Origin: Rhizobium sp. Q54
GTDB taxonomy: Bacteria; Pseudomonadota; Alphaproteobacteria; SMXS01
NCBI GenBank assembly: GCA_945872035.1
Contig: CAMBYA010000018.1
Span: 1-15,530 of the forward strand
Direction: 5' to 3'
DNA length: 15,530 nt
The notes beneath the pieces are model-generated. The model did no database searches and was not told the origin of the DNA. It saw nothing but the letters and a program-made list of their open reading frames with translations. This document shows positions 8,004 to 15,530 of the stretch, one piece after another. A program made the position numbers and the translations under genes. Every line of letters begins with the position of its first letter. The stretch's first letter is position 1.

Positions 8004-8486
8004 ATGCGGCTCAACCAGATCAGCGACAATCCCGGCGCGACCAAGACCAGCAAGCGCATTGGCCGGGGCATCGGCTCGGGCAAGGGCAAGACCGGCGGCC
8101 GCGGCGTGAAGGGGCAGACCTCGCGCTCGGGCGTGGCGATTCACGGCTATGAAGGCGGCCAGATGCCGCTCCATCGCCGGCTGCCGAAGCGCGGCTTCAA
8201 GAGCATCAATCGCAAGCGCTATGCGTCGGTCAACATCGGTCGGCTTCAGGCTGCCATCGACGCCGGCAAGCTGCAGGCGGGTGTCATCGACGGCGCGACG
8301 CTGGTCGCCGCCGGCGTTGTGACGCATCTGCGTGACGGCTTCCGCCTGCTCGGCAAGGGCGAGATCACGGCCGCCATCGAGATCACCGCCAACGGCGCGT
8401 CGAAGTCGGCGGTCGAGGCGGTTGAAAAGGCGGGCGGCAAGGTCCACATCGTCGCAGGCGCGACGCCGACGGACGGCGCCGAATAA
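8004..8486 (+). CDS. rplO: 50S ribosomal protein L15
   Basis: L15 is a late-assembling 50S protein whose glycine-rich N-terminal arm threads through 23S rRNA. The product has 160 residues starting [20 protein letters not shown], with the Gly/Lys-rich arm [20 protein letters not shown] (residues 20-39), [18 protein letters not shown], and a globular C-terminal domain. GAAGGA at 7990-7995 is 8 bases upstream of ATG. The C-terminus (TPTDGAE) extends a little past the last conserved block. It follows the structured 107-base gap and precedes secY by 30 bases. Confidence 0.97.
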   Translation: MRLNQISDNPGATKTSKRIGRGIGSGKGKTGGRGVKGQTSRSGVAIHGYEGGQMPLHRRLPKRGFKSINRKRYASVNIGRLQAAIDAGKLQAGVIDGATLVAAGVVTHLRDGFRLLGKGEITAAIEITANGASKSAVEAVEKAGGKVHIVAGATPTDGAE

Positions 8487-8516
8487 GAGCGCCCAGGCGC
8501 GGAATCGGGAAGTCTT

Positions 8517-9844
<1,328 letters not shown>

Positions 9845-9848
<4 letters not shown>

Positions 9849-10510
9849 ACGTCATTCTTCTTGGTCCCCCCGGCGCGGGCAAGGGCACCCAGGCCAAGCG
9901 TCTCGAGGACCGGCACGGCATGGTGCAGCTGTCCACGGGCGACATGCTGCGCGCCGCCGTGAAGGCGGGCACCGAAATTGGCCGGATCGCCGACGGGATC
10001 ATGAAGCGCGGCGAACTGGTGCCGAACGACGTGGTCGTGTCGATCATCTCCGACCGGATCGACCAGCCCGACGCCAAGCGCGGTTTCATCCTGGACGGCT
10101 TTCCGCGCAACGTGGCCCAGGCCGAAGCGCTGGATGCCATGCTGGAGAAAAAGGGCCTGAAGCTCGATCACGTGATCCAGATGGAAGTGGACGACGAGGC
10201 GCTGGTCGAGCGCATCACTGGCCGCTTCACCTGCGGCAAGTGCGGCACCGGTTATCACGACACGTTCAAGCCGACCAAGGTCCCGGGTGTCTGTGACGTG
10301 TGCGGTTCGACCGAGATGGTGCGCCGCGCCGACGACAACGAGACCACCGTGCGCTCGCGCCTCGCCACCTACCACAAGGAGACGGCGCCGCTGCTTCCCT
10401 ACTACGCGAAGCGCGGCAACCTGGTGCAGCTGGACGGCATGGCGCCCATGGACACGGTCGCCGAAGAGATCGAAAACGTCCTCGCCGCCGACCAGCGGCT
10501 GGGTGGTTGA
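9845..10510 (+). CDS. adk: Adenylate kinase with a four-cysteine LID (TTG start)
   Basis: Adenylate kinase interconverts ATP plus AMP and two ADP in the cytoplasm. From TTG 9845 the product has 221 residues starting (M)[19 protein letters not shown]; the P-loop is GPPGAGKGT at 7-15. The AMP-binding part has STGDMLRAA and DGFPRN (84-89). The LID (about 122-160) is the long form with C130-x2-C133 and C150-x2-C153, expected to bind zinc, unlike E. coli Adk. The [11 protein letters not shown] segment (163-173) carries conserved nucleotide-contacting arginines. The start overlaps the secY stop (TTGA), so translation is probably coupled. A strong promoter for the downstream genes overlaps its stop codon. 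Confidence 0.97.
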
Positions 10511-10534
10511 CTGGACGCTGTAGCTTTCTATAAT
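10507..10534 (+). promoter_or_regulatory. Near-consensus sigma-70 promoter before rpsM
   Basis: TTGACT (10507-10512, five of six consensus bases) and TATAAT (10529-10534, six of six) are separated by 16 bases. The -35 box overlaps the adk stop codon (TGA, 10508-10510). Transcription would start near 10541, giving a leader of about 55 bases before the rpsM GTG. It is the only near-perfect housekeeping promoter I noticed in the window. Confidence 0.8.
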
Positions 10535-10595
10535 CCCGCGTTCCGCGAATCAGGGCGGATCAGCGCAGAATTGAACGCCTAAGGAGACTAACGTC

Positions 10596-10964
10596 GTGGC
10601 ACGTATCGCCGGTGTAAACATACCGACCAACAAGCGGGTCGAGATCGCGCTGACCTACATCCATGGGATCGGGCACACGCGCGCCAAGGAAATCTGCGCG
10701 AAGCTGAACATCCCGTCGGAACGCCGTGTCAACGAGTTGACCGATTCCGAGGTCATCCATATTCGCGAGAGCATCGACAGCGACTATACGGTCGAAGGCG
10801 ATCTGCGCCGCGAAGTGGCGATGAATATCAAGCGGTTGATGGATCTGGGCTGCTACCGCGGTCTGCGTCACCGCCGCGGACTGCCGGTGCGCGGCCAGCG
10901 GACCAGCACCAATGCACGCACGCGCAAGGGCAAGGCGAAGCCCATCGCCGGCAAGAAGAAGTAA
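10596..10964 (+). CDS. rpsM: 30S ribosomal protein S13 (GTG start)
   Basis: S13 is at the top of the 30S head, contacts P-site tRNA with its C-terminal tail and bridges to L5. The product has 122 residues from GTG 10596: [20 protein letters not shown], then the helix-turn-helix [18 protein letters not shown], and the block [20 protein letters not shown]. The tail is [24 protein letters not shown] at 10581-10587 is 8 bases upstream. It is the first gene of the alpha block and lies just behind a strong promoter. rpmJ, found before rpsM in E. coli, is not present in the 85-base gap. Confidence 0.98.
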   Translation: MARIAGVNIPTNKRVEIALTYIHGIGHTRAKEICAKLNIPSERRVNELTDSEVIHIRESIDSDYTVEGDLRREVAMNIKRLMDLGCYRGLRHRRGLPVRGQRTSTNARTRKGKAKPIAGKKK

Positions 10965-10976
10965 GGACAGAGCGTC

Positions 10977-11366
10977 ATGGCAACCGATACCGGCCGCGTA
11001 AAGCGCCGCGAACGCAAGAACATCACCTCGGGTGTCGCGCATGTCAGCGCCACGTTCAACAACACGACGGTGACCATCGCCGACCACCAGGGCAACACCA
11101 TTGCCTGGTCCTCGGCCGGTGCGCAGGGTTTCAAGGGGTCGCGCAAGTCCACGCCCTACGCCGCCCAGCTGGCCGCCGAAGACGCCGGCCGCAAGGCGCA
11201 GGAGCACGGCATGAAGACGCTGGAAGTAGAAGTCAGCGGTCCCGGTTCGGGCCGCGAGTCGGCGCTCCGCGCGCTGCAGTCGGTGGGCTTCACGATCACG
11301 TCGATCAAGGACGTGACGCCGATCCCGCACAACGGTTGCCGCCCGCCCAAGCGTCGCCGCGTCTAA
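10977..11366 (+). CDS. rpsK: 30S ribosomal protein S11
   Basis: S11 lies on the 30S platform near the mRNA exit and the E site. The 129-residue product has the length of the E. coli protein and starts [20 protein letters not shown]. Family blocks are [39 protein letters not shown] and the end [15 protein letters not shown]. The Asn-Gly pair at 119-120 is where E. coli S11 carries an isoaspartate. AAGGA at 10963-10967 overlaps the rpsM stop and is 9 bases before ATG. rpsD does not follow; rpoA comes next after a 73-base gap with a hairpin. Confidence 0.98.
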   Translation: MATDTGRVKRRERKNITSGVAHVSATFNNTTVTIADHQGNTIAWSSAGAQGFKGSRKSTPYAAQLAAEDAGRKAQEHGMKTLEVEVSGPGSGRESALRALQSVGFTITSIKDVTPIPHNGCRPPKRRRV

Positions 11367-11397
11367 GCCTCAAGGCACGCGGAACATTCAAGAGTAC

Positions 11398-11416
11398 AGC
11401 GCCCCACCGGGGCGCT
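11398..11416 (+). other. Hairpin between rpsK and rpoA
   Basis: AGCGCCCC (11398-11405) pairs perfectly with GGGGCGCT (11409-11416) around the loop ACC: an 8-bp, very GC-rich stem. It ends 10 bases before the rpoA ribosome binding site. The bases after it (TGACCTTAAAA) are not a T-run, so it is not a strong terminator. It could be a pause, processing or stability element separating rpoA output from the ribosomal genes; this is inference. Confidence 0.75.
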
Positions 11417-11426
11417 TGACCTTAAA

Positions 11427-11432
11427 AAGGGG
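11427..11432 (+). promoter_or_regulatory. Ribosome binding site that decides the rpoA start
   Basis: AAGGGG at 11427-11432 lies 7 bases before GTG 11440. It supports this GTG over the upstream in-frame TTG at 11416, which falls within the hairpin. Confidence 0.7.
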
Positions 11433-11439
11433 TCTAACG

Positions 11440-12471
11440 GTGGTAGTACAGAAGAACTGGCAGGAACTGATTCGGCCGAACAAGCTCGAGGTCAAGCCGG
11501 GGACCAACGCGAAGACGAAGGCGACGATCGTCGCCGAGCCGCTCGAGCGCGGCTTCGGCCTGACGCTGGGCAACGCCCTGCGCCGCGTGTTGCTGTCCTC
11601 GCTGCAGGGCTCCGCCGTCAGCGCCATCCAGGTTTCTCATGGCGGCGGCGACGTGCTGCATGAGTTCTCGTCGATCCCGGGCGTCCGCGAGGACGTGACC
11701 GACATTGTCCTGAACATCAAGTCGCTCGCGCTGAAGATGCATGTGGACGGCCCCAAGCGCCTGTCGCTGAAGGCCAAGGGCCCGGGGCAGGTGACCGCCG
11801 CCGACATCAGCGAGCACGCCTCCATCGAGGTCCTCAATCCGGACCTGGTGATCTGCACGCTGGATGACGGCGCCGAGATCAACATGGAAATGACCGTCAA
11901 CAACGGCAAGGGCTACGTGCCGGCGGACCGCAATCGTCCGGATGACGCGCCGATCGGCCTGATCCCGGTCGACGCGCTTTACAGCCCGGTCGTGTCGGTT
12001 TCCTACCGGGTGGAGAACACCCGCGAGGGCCAGGTGCTCGATTACGACAAGCTGACCATGGACGTGGAAACCGACGGCTCCATCGGTCCCGAGGACGCGG
12101 TGGCCTATGCCGCCCGCATCCTGCAGGACCAGCTGCAGCTGTTCGTCAACTTCGAGGAGCCCCGCGAGGTGGTGCGCCGCGAGGAAGAGAAGGAGCCGGA
12201 GTTCAACCGGAACCTGCTGCGCAAGGTCGACGAGCTCGAACTGTCGGTGCGTTCGGCGAACTGCCTGAAGAACGACAACATCGTCTATATCGGCGATCTC
12301 ATCCAGAAGACCGAGGCGGAGATGCTCCGCACGCCGAACTTCGGCCGCAAGTCGCTGAACGAGATCAAGGAAGTGCTGTCCTCGATGGGCCTCAAGCTGG
12401 GCATGGAAGTGCCCAACTGGCCGCCGGAAAACATCGAGGAACTGGCGAAGAAACTGGAAAGTGAATACTGA
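11440..12471 (+). CDS. rpoA: RNA polymerase alpha subunit (GTG start)
   Basis: Alpha dimerises to nucleate RNA polymerase, and its C-terminal domain binds UP elements and activators. From GTG 11440 the product has 343 residues starting [18 protein letters not shown]. The N-terminal domain (about 1-235) has [20 protein letters not shown] with the conserved dimer and beta/beta' contact region. The C-terminal domain begins near 255; R271, N274 and C275 (RSANCLK) and G302, K304 and S305 (FGRKS) match E. coli R265, N268, C269, G296, K298 and S299 with a constant offset of 6. AAGGGG is 7 bases upstream. The gene is bracketed by hairpins. Confidence 0.98.
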   Translation: MVVQKNWQELIRPNKLEVKPGTNAKTKATIVAEPLERGFGLTLGNALRRVLLSSLQGSAVSAIQVSHGGGDVLHEFSSIPGVREDVTDIVLNIKSLALKMHVDGPKRLSLKAKGPGQVTAADISEHASIEVLNPDLVICTLDDGAEINMEMTVNNGKGYVPADRNRPDDAPIGLIPVDALYSPVVSVSYRVENTREGQVLDYDKLTMDVETDGSIGPEDAVAYAARILQDQLQLFVNFEEPREVVRREEEKEPEFNRNLLRKVDELELSVRSANCLKNDNIVYIGDLIQKTEAEMLRTPNFGRKSLNEIKEVLSSMGLKLGMEVPNWPPENIEELAKKLESEY

Positions 12472-12489
12472 TCGGCCCTAGGCCGGTCA
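12469..12489 (+). other. Hairpin between rpoA and rplQ
   Basis: TGATCGGCC (12469-12477) pairs with GGCCGGTCA (12481-12489) around the loop CTA: 9 pairs, one of them G-U. The left arm begins with the rpoA stop codon, so the stem can form only after the terminating ribosome leaves. No T-run follows. The rplQ ribosome binding site begins at 12493. A role in rpoA 3' processing or in coupling to rplQ is possible but unproven. Confidence 0.7.
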
Positions 12490-12504
12490 TTCGGGAGTAG
12501 CGCG

Positions 12505-12933
12505 ATGCGCCATGGTATGTCTGGACGGAAACTCAATCGCGACTCATCGGCGCGCAAAGCGCTGCTGCAGGGCTTGGCGACGTCGTTGCTCAAGCACGAG
12601 CAGATCAAGACCACGTTGCCCAAGGCGAAGGAGCTGAAGCCCTACGTCGAGAAGCTGATCACGCTGGGTAAGACCGGCAGCCTGCACGCCCGCCGTCAGG
12701 CGGCGGCCAAGATCCCGGAAGCGAAGATCGTGGACAAGCTGTTCTCGACCATCGCCGAGCGCTACGAGGATCGGGCAGGTGGCTACACCCGCGTGATGAA
12801 GGCCGGCTTCCGCTATGGCGACGCCGCGCCGATGGCGATCATCGAACTGGTCGACCGTGATCCCGAGGCCAAGGGCACCGATGCGGGTCCGACCGCCGAG
12901 GCGCGCGACGCGGACGACGAGGACGAGGCGTAA
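12505..12933 (+). CDS. rplQ: 50S ribosomal protein L17
   Basis: L17 binds 23S rRNA near the exit tunnel. The product has 142 residues starting [20 protein letters not shown]. Conserved blocks are [20 protein letters not shown] (31-50), [13 protein letters not shown], and [20 protein letters not shown] (92-111). Residues 117-142 form an Asp/Glu/Ala-rich extension ending in a run of acidic residues; E. coli L17 is 127 residues. GGGAG at 12493-12497 is 7 bases before ATG. It is the last gene of the alpha block, with a terminator 25 bases after the stop. Confidence 0.97.
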   Translation: MRHGMSGRKLNRDSSARKALLQGLATSLLKHEQIKTTLPKAKELKPYVEKLITLGKTGSLHARRQAAAKIPEAKIVDKLFSTIAERYEDRAGGYTRVMKAGFRYGDAAPMAIIELVDRDPEAKGTDAGPTAEARDADDEDEA

Positions 12934-12958
12934 GCCTGGTCCCTCTGGGAATTCACCG

Positions 12959-12991
12959 AAGGGCAGCCCTCACCGGCTGCCCTTTGCGTTT
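12959..12991 (+). terminator. Intrinsic terminator after rplQ
   Basis: AAGGGCAGCC (12959-12968) pairs perfectly with GGCTGCCCTT (12975-12984) around the loop CTCACC, a 10-bp stem rich in GC. It is followed by TTGCGTTTG, an interrupted T-rich stretch. It is the best Rho-independent terminator seen by eye in the window and marks the end of the ribosomal cluster. Confidence 0.88.
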
Positions 12992-13012
12992 GTGGAACCG
13001 GCCTCCTACATA
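12984..13012 (+). promoter_or_regulatory. Candidate promoter for the HtrA-type protease gene (weak)
   Basis: TTGCGT (12984-12989) and TACATA (13007-13012) are 17 bases apart, a partial sigma-70 match (three of six bases in each box). The -35 part overlaps the tail of the terminator. An alternative reading is GGAAC at 12994-12998 followed after 18 bases by CGGG, half of the GGAAC-N18/19-CGTT pattern of alphaproteobacterial general-stress sigma factors. A promoter is expected here because a terminator precedes the gene, but its type is undecided. Confidence 0.35.
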
Positions 13013-13043
13013 GAAACGGGACTTTCGAGAGGGTGACGGACGC

Positions 13044-14531
13044 ATGAGCGGATGGTTTTCGGGCTGGCGCGGCGCGCTGGCGATGGTGGTCATGCTGGCG
13101 GTCGGTGGCACGGTCGGCGCAAGCCTCGCGCAGCTCGGCCCGCCCGAACCCGACGCCGAAACGGCCGCGCCGCTTGCTTCGCCCGGGCCGGTGCAGAAGG
13201 TGGTGCCCGCCGACAAGTCCGTGATCGAATATTCCTATGCGCCACTGATGAAGCGCGTCGCGCCGGCCGTGGTGAACATCTACACCACCAAGATGGTGCA
13301 GGCTGGCGGCAATCGGATCTTCGATGACCCGTTCTTCCGGCAGTTCTTCGGCGACCGCTTCAGCGACGAGCCGCAGGAGAAGAAGAAGCAGCAGAACTCG
13401 CTGGGCTCGGGCGTCATCGTGCGCGCCAACGGCGTAGTGGTCACCAATCACCACGTCATCGACGGGGCCGACGAAATCTTCGTCGTGCTGAGCGACCGGC
13501 GGGAGTTCAAGGCCAAAATTCTCGCGGATGACGCACGTCTCGACCTGGCGGTGCTTAAGGTCGAAGCGGCCGGCCTTCCATTCCTGCCATTGCGGAATTC
13601 GGACACGATCGAGGTGGGCGACGTCGCCTTCGCCATCGGCAATCCGTTTGGCATCGGACAGACCGTGACCCAGGGCATCGTCTCGGCGGTGGGGCGCGCG
13701 AGTCGGTCGTCGGCCGGCGACTTCGAGTTCTTCATCCAGACCGACGCCGCCATCAATCCGGGCAATTCCGGCGGCGCGCTGGTAGGCCTCGACGGCAAGC
13801 TGTTCGGGATCAACACTTCGATCTTCTCGCCCACCGGCAGCTATGCGGGCATCGGCTTTGCCATCCCCGCCAACATGGTGGACCGTATCGTCGACGCGTC
13901 GGACAAGGGCGGCAAGGTGCTGAGGCCGTGGTTCGGCGCCACGGGGCAGGAGATCACCAGCGACCTTGCCGAATCCCTCGGCCTGGACCGGCCCGGTGGT
14001 GTGCTGGTCAATGCCGTCTATCCGGGCGGCCCGGCCGACAAGGCCGGTCTTCAGGTCGGCGACGTGGTCACCGAACTGGAGGGACGGCGGGTCGACGATC
14101 CCGCCAGCATGATCTCGCTCCTGGCCACCCATTCTGTCGGCGGCAAGGTGAAGATCACGGTGCTGCGCGACCGCAAGAAGATGACTCTTGCCGTCCCGCT
14201 GATCTCCGCCCCCGAGGTCCCCAAGCGCGACGAGACCATGCTGCCTAAGGGACACCTGTTCGCCGGCGCCAAGGTGGCGAACGTGTCACCGGCCCTGGCG
14301 GATGAGCTGCAGCTCGACATCATGGACAAGGGCGTCATTGTTCTGGCCATCGAACGCGGCAGCTCCGCGCATCGTTCCGGCCTGCGGCCCGGCGACTACA
14401 TCGTCTCCATCAACAACAAGCCGGTCAGATCGGTGGCCGAGCTCAACGCCAGCTGGACCGGTTACAGGGGCGTGATGGAGGTAAAGATCAAGCGTCAGGA
14501 CCAGATCGTCACGGGGACCTTCCGCCAGTAG
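13044..14531 (+). CDS. Do/HtrA (DegP-like) periplasmic serine protease
   Basis: HtrA proteases degrade or chaperone misfolded envelope proteins. The 495-residue product has a hydrophobic N-terminus (about 11-29), with a possible signal-peptidase site after SLA at 27-29; an uncleaved anchor is also possible. The trypsin-like domain (about 65-290) holds the LA-loop DDPFFRQFFGDRF, His137 in TNHHVID, Asp167 in RLDLAVLKV and Ser242 in GNSGGAL, a complete triad. Two PDZ domains follow (about 295-388 and 405-493), with PGGPADKAGLQVGDVV and SSAHRSGLRPGDYIVSINNK. GAGAGGG at 13027-13033 is 10 bases upstream. It lies behind a terminator, so it is probably transcribed separately from rplQ. DegP, DegQ and MucD types cannot be separated from sequence alone, so no symbol is given. 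Confidence 0.95.
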   Translation: MSGWFSGWRGALAMVVMLAVGGTVGASLAQLGPPEPDAETAAPLASPGPVQKVVPADKSVIEYSYAPLMKRVAPAVVNIYTTKMVQAGGNRIFDDPFFRQFFGDRFSDEPQEKKKQQNSLGSGVIVRANGVVVTNHHVIDGADEIFVVLSDRREFKAKILADDARLDLAVLKVEAAGLPFLPLRNSDTIEVGDVAFAIGNPFGIGQTVTQGIVSAVGRASRSSAGDFEFFIQTDAAINPGNSGGALVGLDGKLFGINTSIFSPTGSYAGIGFAIPANMVDRIVDASDKGGKVLRPWFGATGQEITSDLAESLGLDRPGGVLVNAVYPGGPADKAGLQVGDVVTELEGRRVDDPASMISLLATHSVGGKVKITVLRDRKKMTLAVPLISAPEVPKRDETMLPKGHLFAGAKVANVSPALADELQLDIMDKGVIVLAIERGSSAHRSGLRPGDYIVSINNKPVRSVAELNASWTGYRGVMEVKIKRQDQIVTGTFRQ

Positions 14532-14545
14532 GGTACACACCCTAC
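14528..14545 (+). promoter_or_regulatory. Perfect inverted repeat before rarA
   Basis: GTAGGGT (14528-14534) and ACCCTAC (14539-14545) are perfect reverse complements separated by ACAC. The left arm overlaps the TAG stop of the protease gene, and the right arm overlaps a TACATT -10-like box at 14543-14548. It may act as a small RNA hairpin or as a DNA operator; neither can be shown from sequence. Confidence 0.6.
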
Positions 14546-14548
14546 ATT
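14543..14548 (+). promoter_or_regulatory. Candidate -10 box giving a leaderless rarA message (weak)
   Basis: TACATT lies 6 bases before the rarA ATG, so a transcript would start at or beside the ATG. The -35 position 17 bases upstream (TTCCGC, 14520-14525) matches the consensus poorly. No Shine-Dalgarno precedes rarA, which fits a leaderless message. Confidence 0.3.
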
Positions 14549-14554
14549 AGCGCG

Positions 14555-15530
14555 ATGTCAGACCTGTTCCAGACCGCCGGGCTCGAAGCATCGGCGCCCC
14601 GGCCGCTCGCCGACCGGCTGCGGCCGGCGCGTATCGAGGACGTGGTCGGGCAGGATCACCTGCTCGGCGCAACCGGTCCGATCGGCCGGATGCTTGGCGC
14701 GGGTCGCATGGCGTCGCTGATCCTGTGGGGGCCGCCCGGCACCGGCAAGACCACCATCGCGCGACTTCTCGCCGATCATGTCGATCTGCATTTCGAGCAG
14801 GTATCGGCGGTGTTCTCGGGCGTCGCGGACTTGCGCAAGGTATTCGAGACCGCCAAGTCGCGCCGCCGCGACGGCAAGGGCACCCTGCTGTTCGTCGACG
14901 AGATCCACCGGTTCAATCGCTCCCAGCAGGACGCGTTCCTGCCGTATGTGGAGGACGGCACCGTCATCCTGGTGGGCGCAACCACCGAGAACCCGTCCTT
15001 CGAACTCAACGCCGCATTGCTGTCGCGGGCGCAGGTCATGGTGCTGGGCCGGCTGGACGACGCGGCCATGGAGATCATGCTGGCGCGGGCCGAGGCCGAT
15101 ATCGGCCATCCCCTGCCGCTGGAGCCGGATGCGAGGGTGGCGTTGAAGGCCATGGCGGACGGCGATGGACGCTTCCTCTACAACATGGTGGAAGAGGTGG
15201 CGGCGCTCGGCGCAGGCGCCCAGCCGCTCGATACAGCCGCTCTGGCCGACGTGGTGCAGCGCCGGGCGCCCGTTTATGACAAGGCGCAGGAAGGCCACTA
15301 CAATCTGATCAGCGCCCTGCACAAGAGCCTGCGCGGCTCGGACGTGGACGCAGCTCTCTACTACCTCGCACGCATGCTCACCGCGGGCGAGGATCCGCTC
15401 TACATCACCCGCAGGCTGGTGCGCTTCGCCGCGGAGGACATCGGCATGGCCGACCCGCAGGCGCTGGTCCAGGCGCTGGCCGCCAAGGATATGTACGACT
15501 TCCTCGGCTCGCCCGAAGGCGAGCTGGGCA
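14555..15530 (+). CDS. rarA: Replication-associated recombination protein A, AAA+ ATPase (3' end cut off)
   Basis: RarA (MgsA) is a clamp-loader-like AAA+ ATPase that acts at stalled replication forks and interacts with SSB. The frame is open from ATG 14555 to the window end (325 codons); the family is usually about 430-450 residues, so roughly the last quarter is missing. It starts MSDLFQTAGLEASAPRPLAD and continues with RLRPARIEDVVGQDHLLG. Walker A is GPPGTGKT at 59-66, Walker B LLFVDEIHRFN with D115-E116, and the sensor-1 block GATTENPSFELN begins at 141. The oligomerisation region starts with YDKAQEGHYNLISALHKSLR. No Shine-Dalgarno is visible in the 23-base gap behind the protease gene. 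Confidence 0.96.
   Translation, partial: MSDLFQTAGLEASAPRPLADRLRPARIEDVVGQDHLLGATGPIGRMLGAGRMASLILWGPPGTGKTTIARLLADHVDLHFEQVSAVFSGVADLRKVFETAKSRRRDGKGTLLFVDEIHRFNRSQQDAFLPYVEDGTVILVGATTENPSFELNAALLSRAQVMVLGRLDDAAMEIMLARAEADIGHPLPLEPDARVALKAMADGDGRFLYNMVEEVAALGAGAQPLDTAALADVVQRRAPVYDKAQEGHYNLISALHKSLRGSDVDAALYYLARMLTAGEDPLYITRRLVRFAAEDIGMADPQALVQALAAKDMYDFLGSPEGELG

Noticed and set aside
8489..8500. Small inverted repeat GCGCC/GGCGC in the rplO-secY gap
   Set aside because: With only two bases between the arms, the real stem would be 4 pairs, common by chance in GC-rich DNA.
10538..10578. GCGTTC/GAACGC pairing across the rpsM leader
   Set aside because: The left arm lies mostly upstream of the predicted transcript start near 10541, so it would not be fully in the RNA.
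11416..11439. TTG 11416 as rpoA start, and TTGACC (11416-11421) as a -35 box
   Set aside because: The TTG lies in the hairpin and has no ribosome binding site, and RpoA proteins begin near QKNWQEL. No -10 box is found 16-18 bases after TTGACC.
12813..14255. Opposite-strand open frame of 480 codons over the protease gene
   Set aside because: It overlaps a protease with a complete catalytic triad and two PDZ domains and crosses the rplQ terminator; no domain of its own is seen.

Overview
The window is a stretch of chromosome from an alphaproteobacterium and carries the S10-spc-alpha ribosomal protein supercluster. It runs from the last codons of rplC to rplQ, followed by a periplasmic serine protease (Do/HtrA family) and the first part of rarA. 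Every gene is on the + strand. Four things suggest an alphaproteobacterium, perhaps a Rhodospirillales-like lineage (the order is inference): adk directly after secY, no rpsD between rpsK and rpoA, no rpmJ before rpsM, and rplQ followed by an htrA-type gene and rarA. The DNA is GC-rich with mostly G or C at third codon positions, which explains the long open frames on the opposite strand.

Layout: S10-type block, 1-4098 (rplC end, rplD, rplW, rplB, rpsS, rplV, rpsC, rplP, rpmC, rpsQ). Spc-type block, 4121-10510 (rplN, rplX, rplE, rpsN, rpsH, rplF, rplR, rpsE, rpmD, rplO, secY, adk). Alpha block, 10596-12933 (rpsM, rpsK, rpoA, rplQ). Envelope protease, 13044-14531. RarA, 14555 to the window end (cut off). 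No gap is longer than about 110 bases, and there are no tRNAs, rRNAs, insertion sequences, CRISPR arrays or broken genes.

The genes work together as the translation, export and transcription core: ribosomal proteins of both subunits, the SecY channel, adenylate kinase and the RNA polymerase alpha subunit. Short gaps and overlaps (rplD/rplW, rplV/rpsC, rplN/rplX, rplX/rplE, secY/adk) point to co-transcription with translational coupling. Five starts are non-ATG: GTG for rpsS, rpsN, rpsM and rpoA, TTG for adk.

The gene content is ordinary, and I found no undescribed protein system. The non-coding structure is more interesting. A near-consensus sigma-70 promoter overlaps the adk stop codon and probably drives the alpha block. 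The rpmD-rplO gap holds two hairpins, one a 42-base imperfect palindrome. rpoA is bracketed by a hairpin on each side. An intrinsic terminator follows rplQ. A perfect 7-bp dyad lies just before rarA, which has no visible Shine-Dalgarno and may be read from a leaderless message. All structures were found by eye, with no folding or database search.
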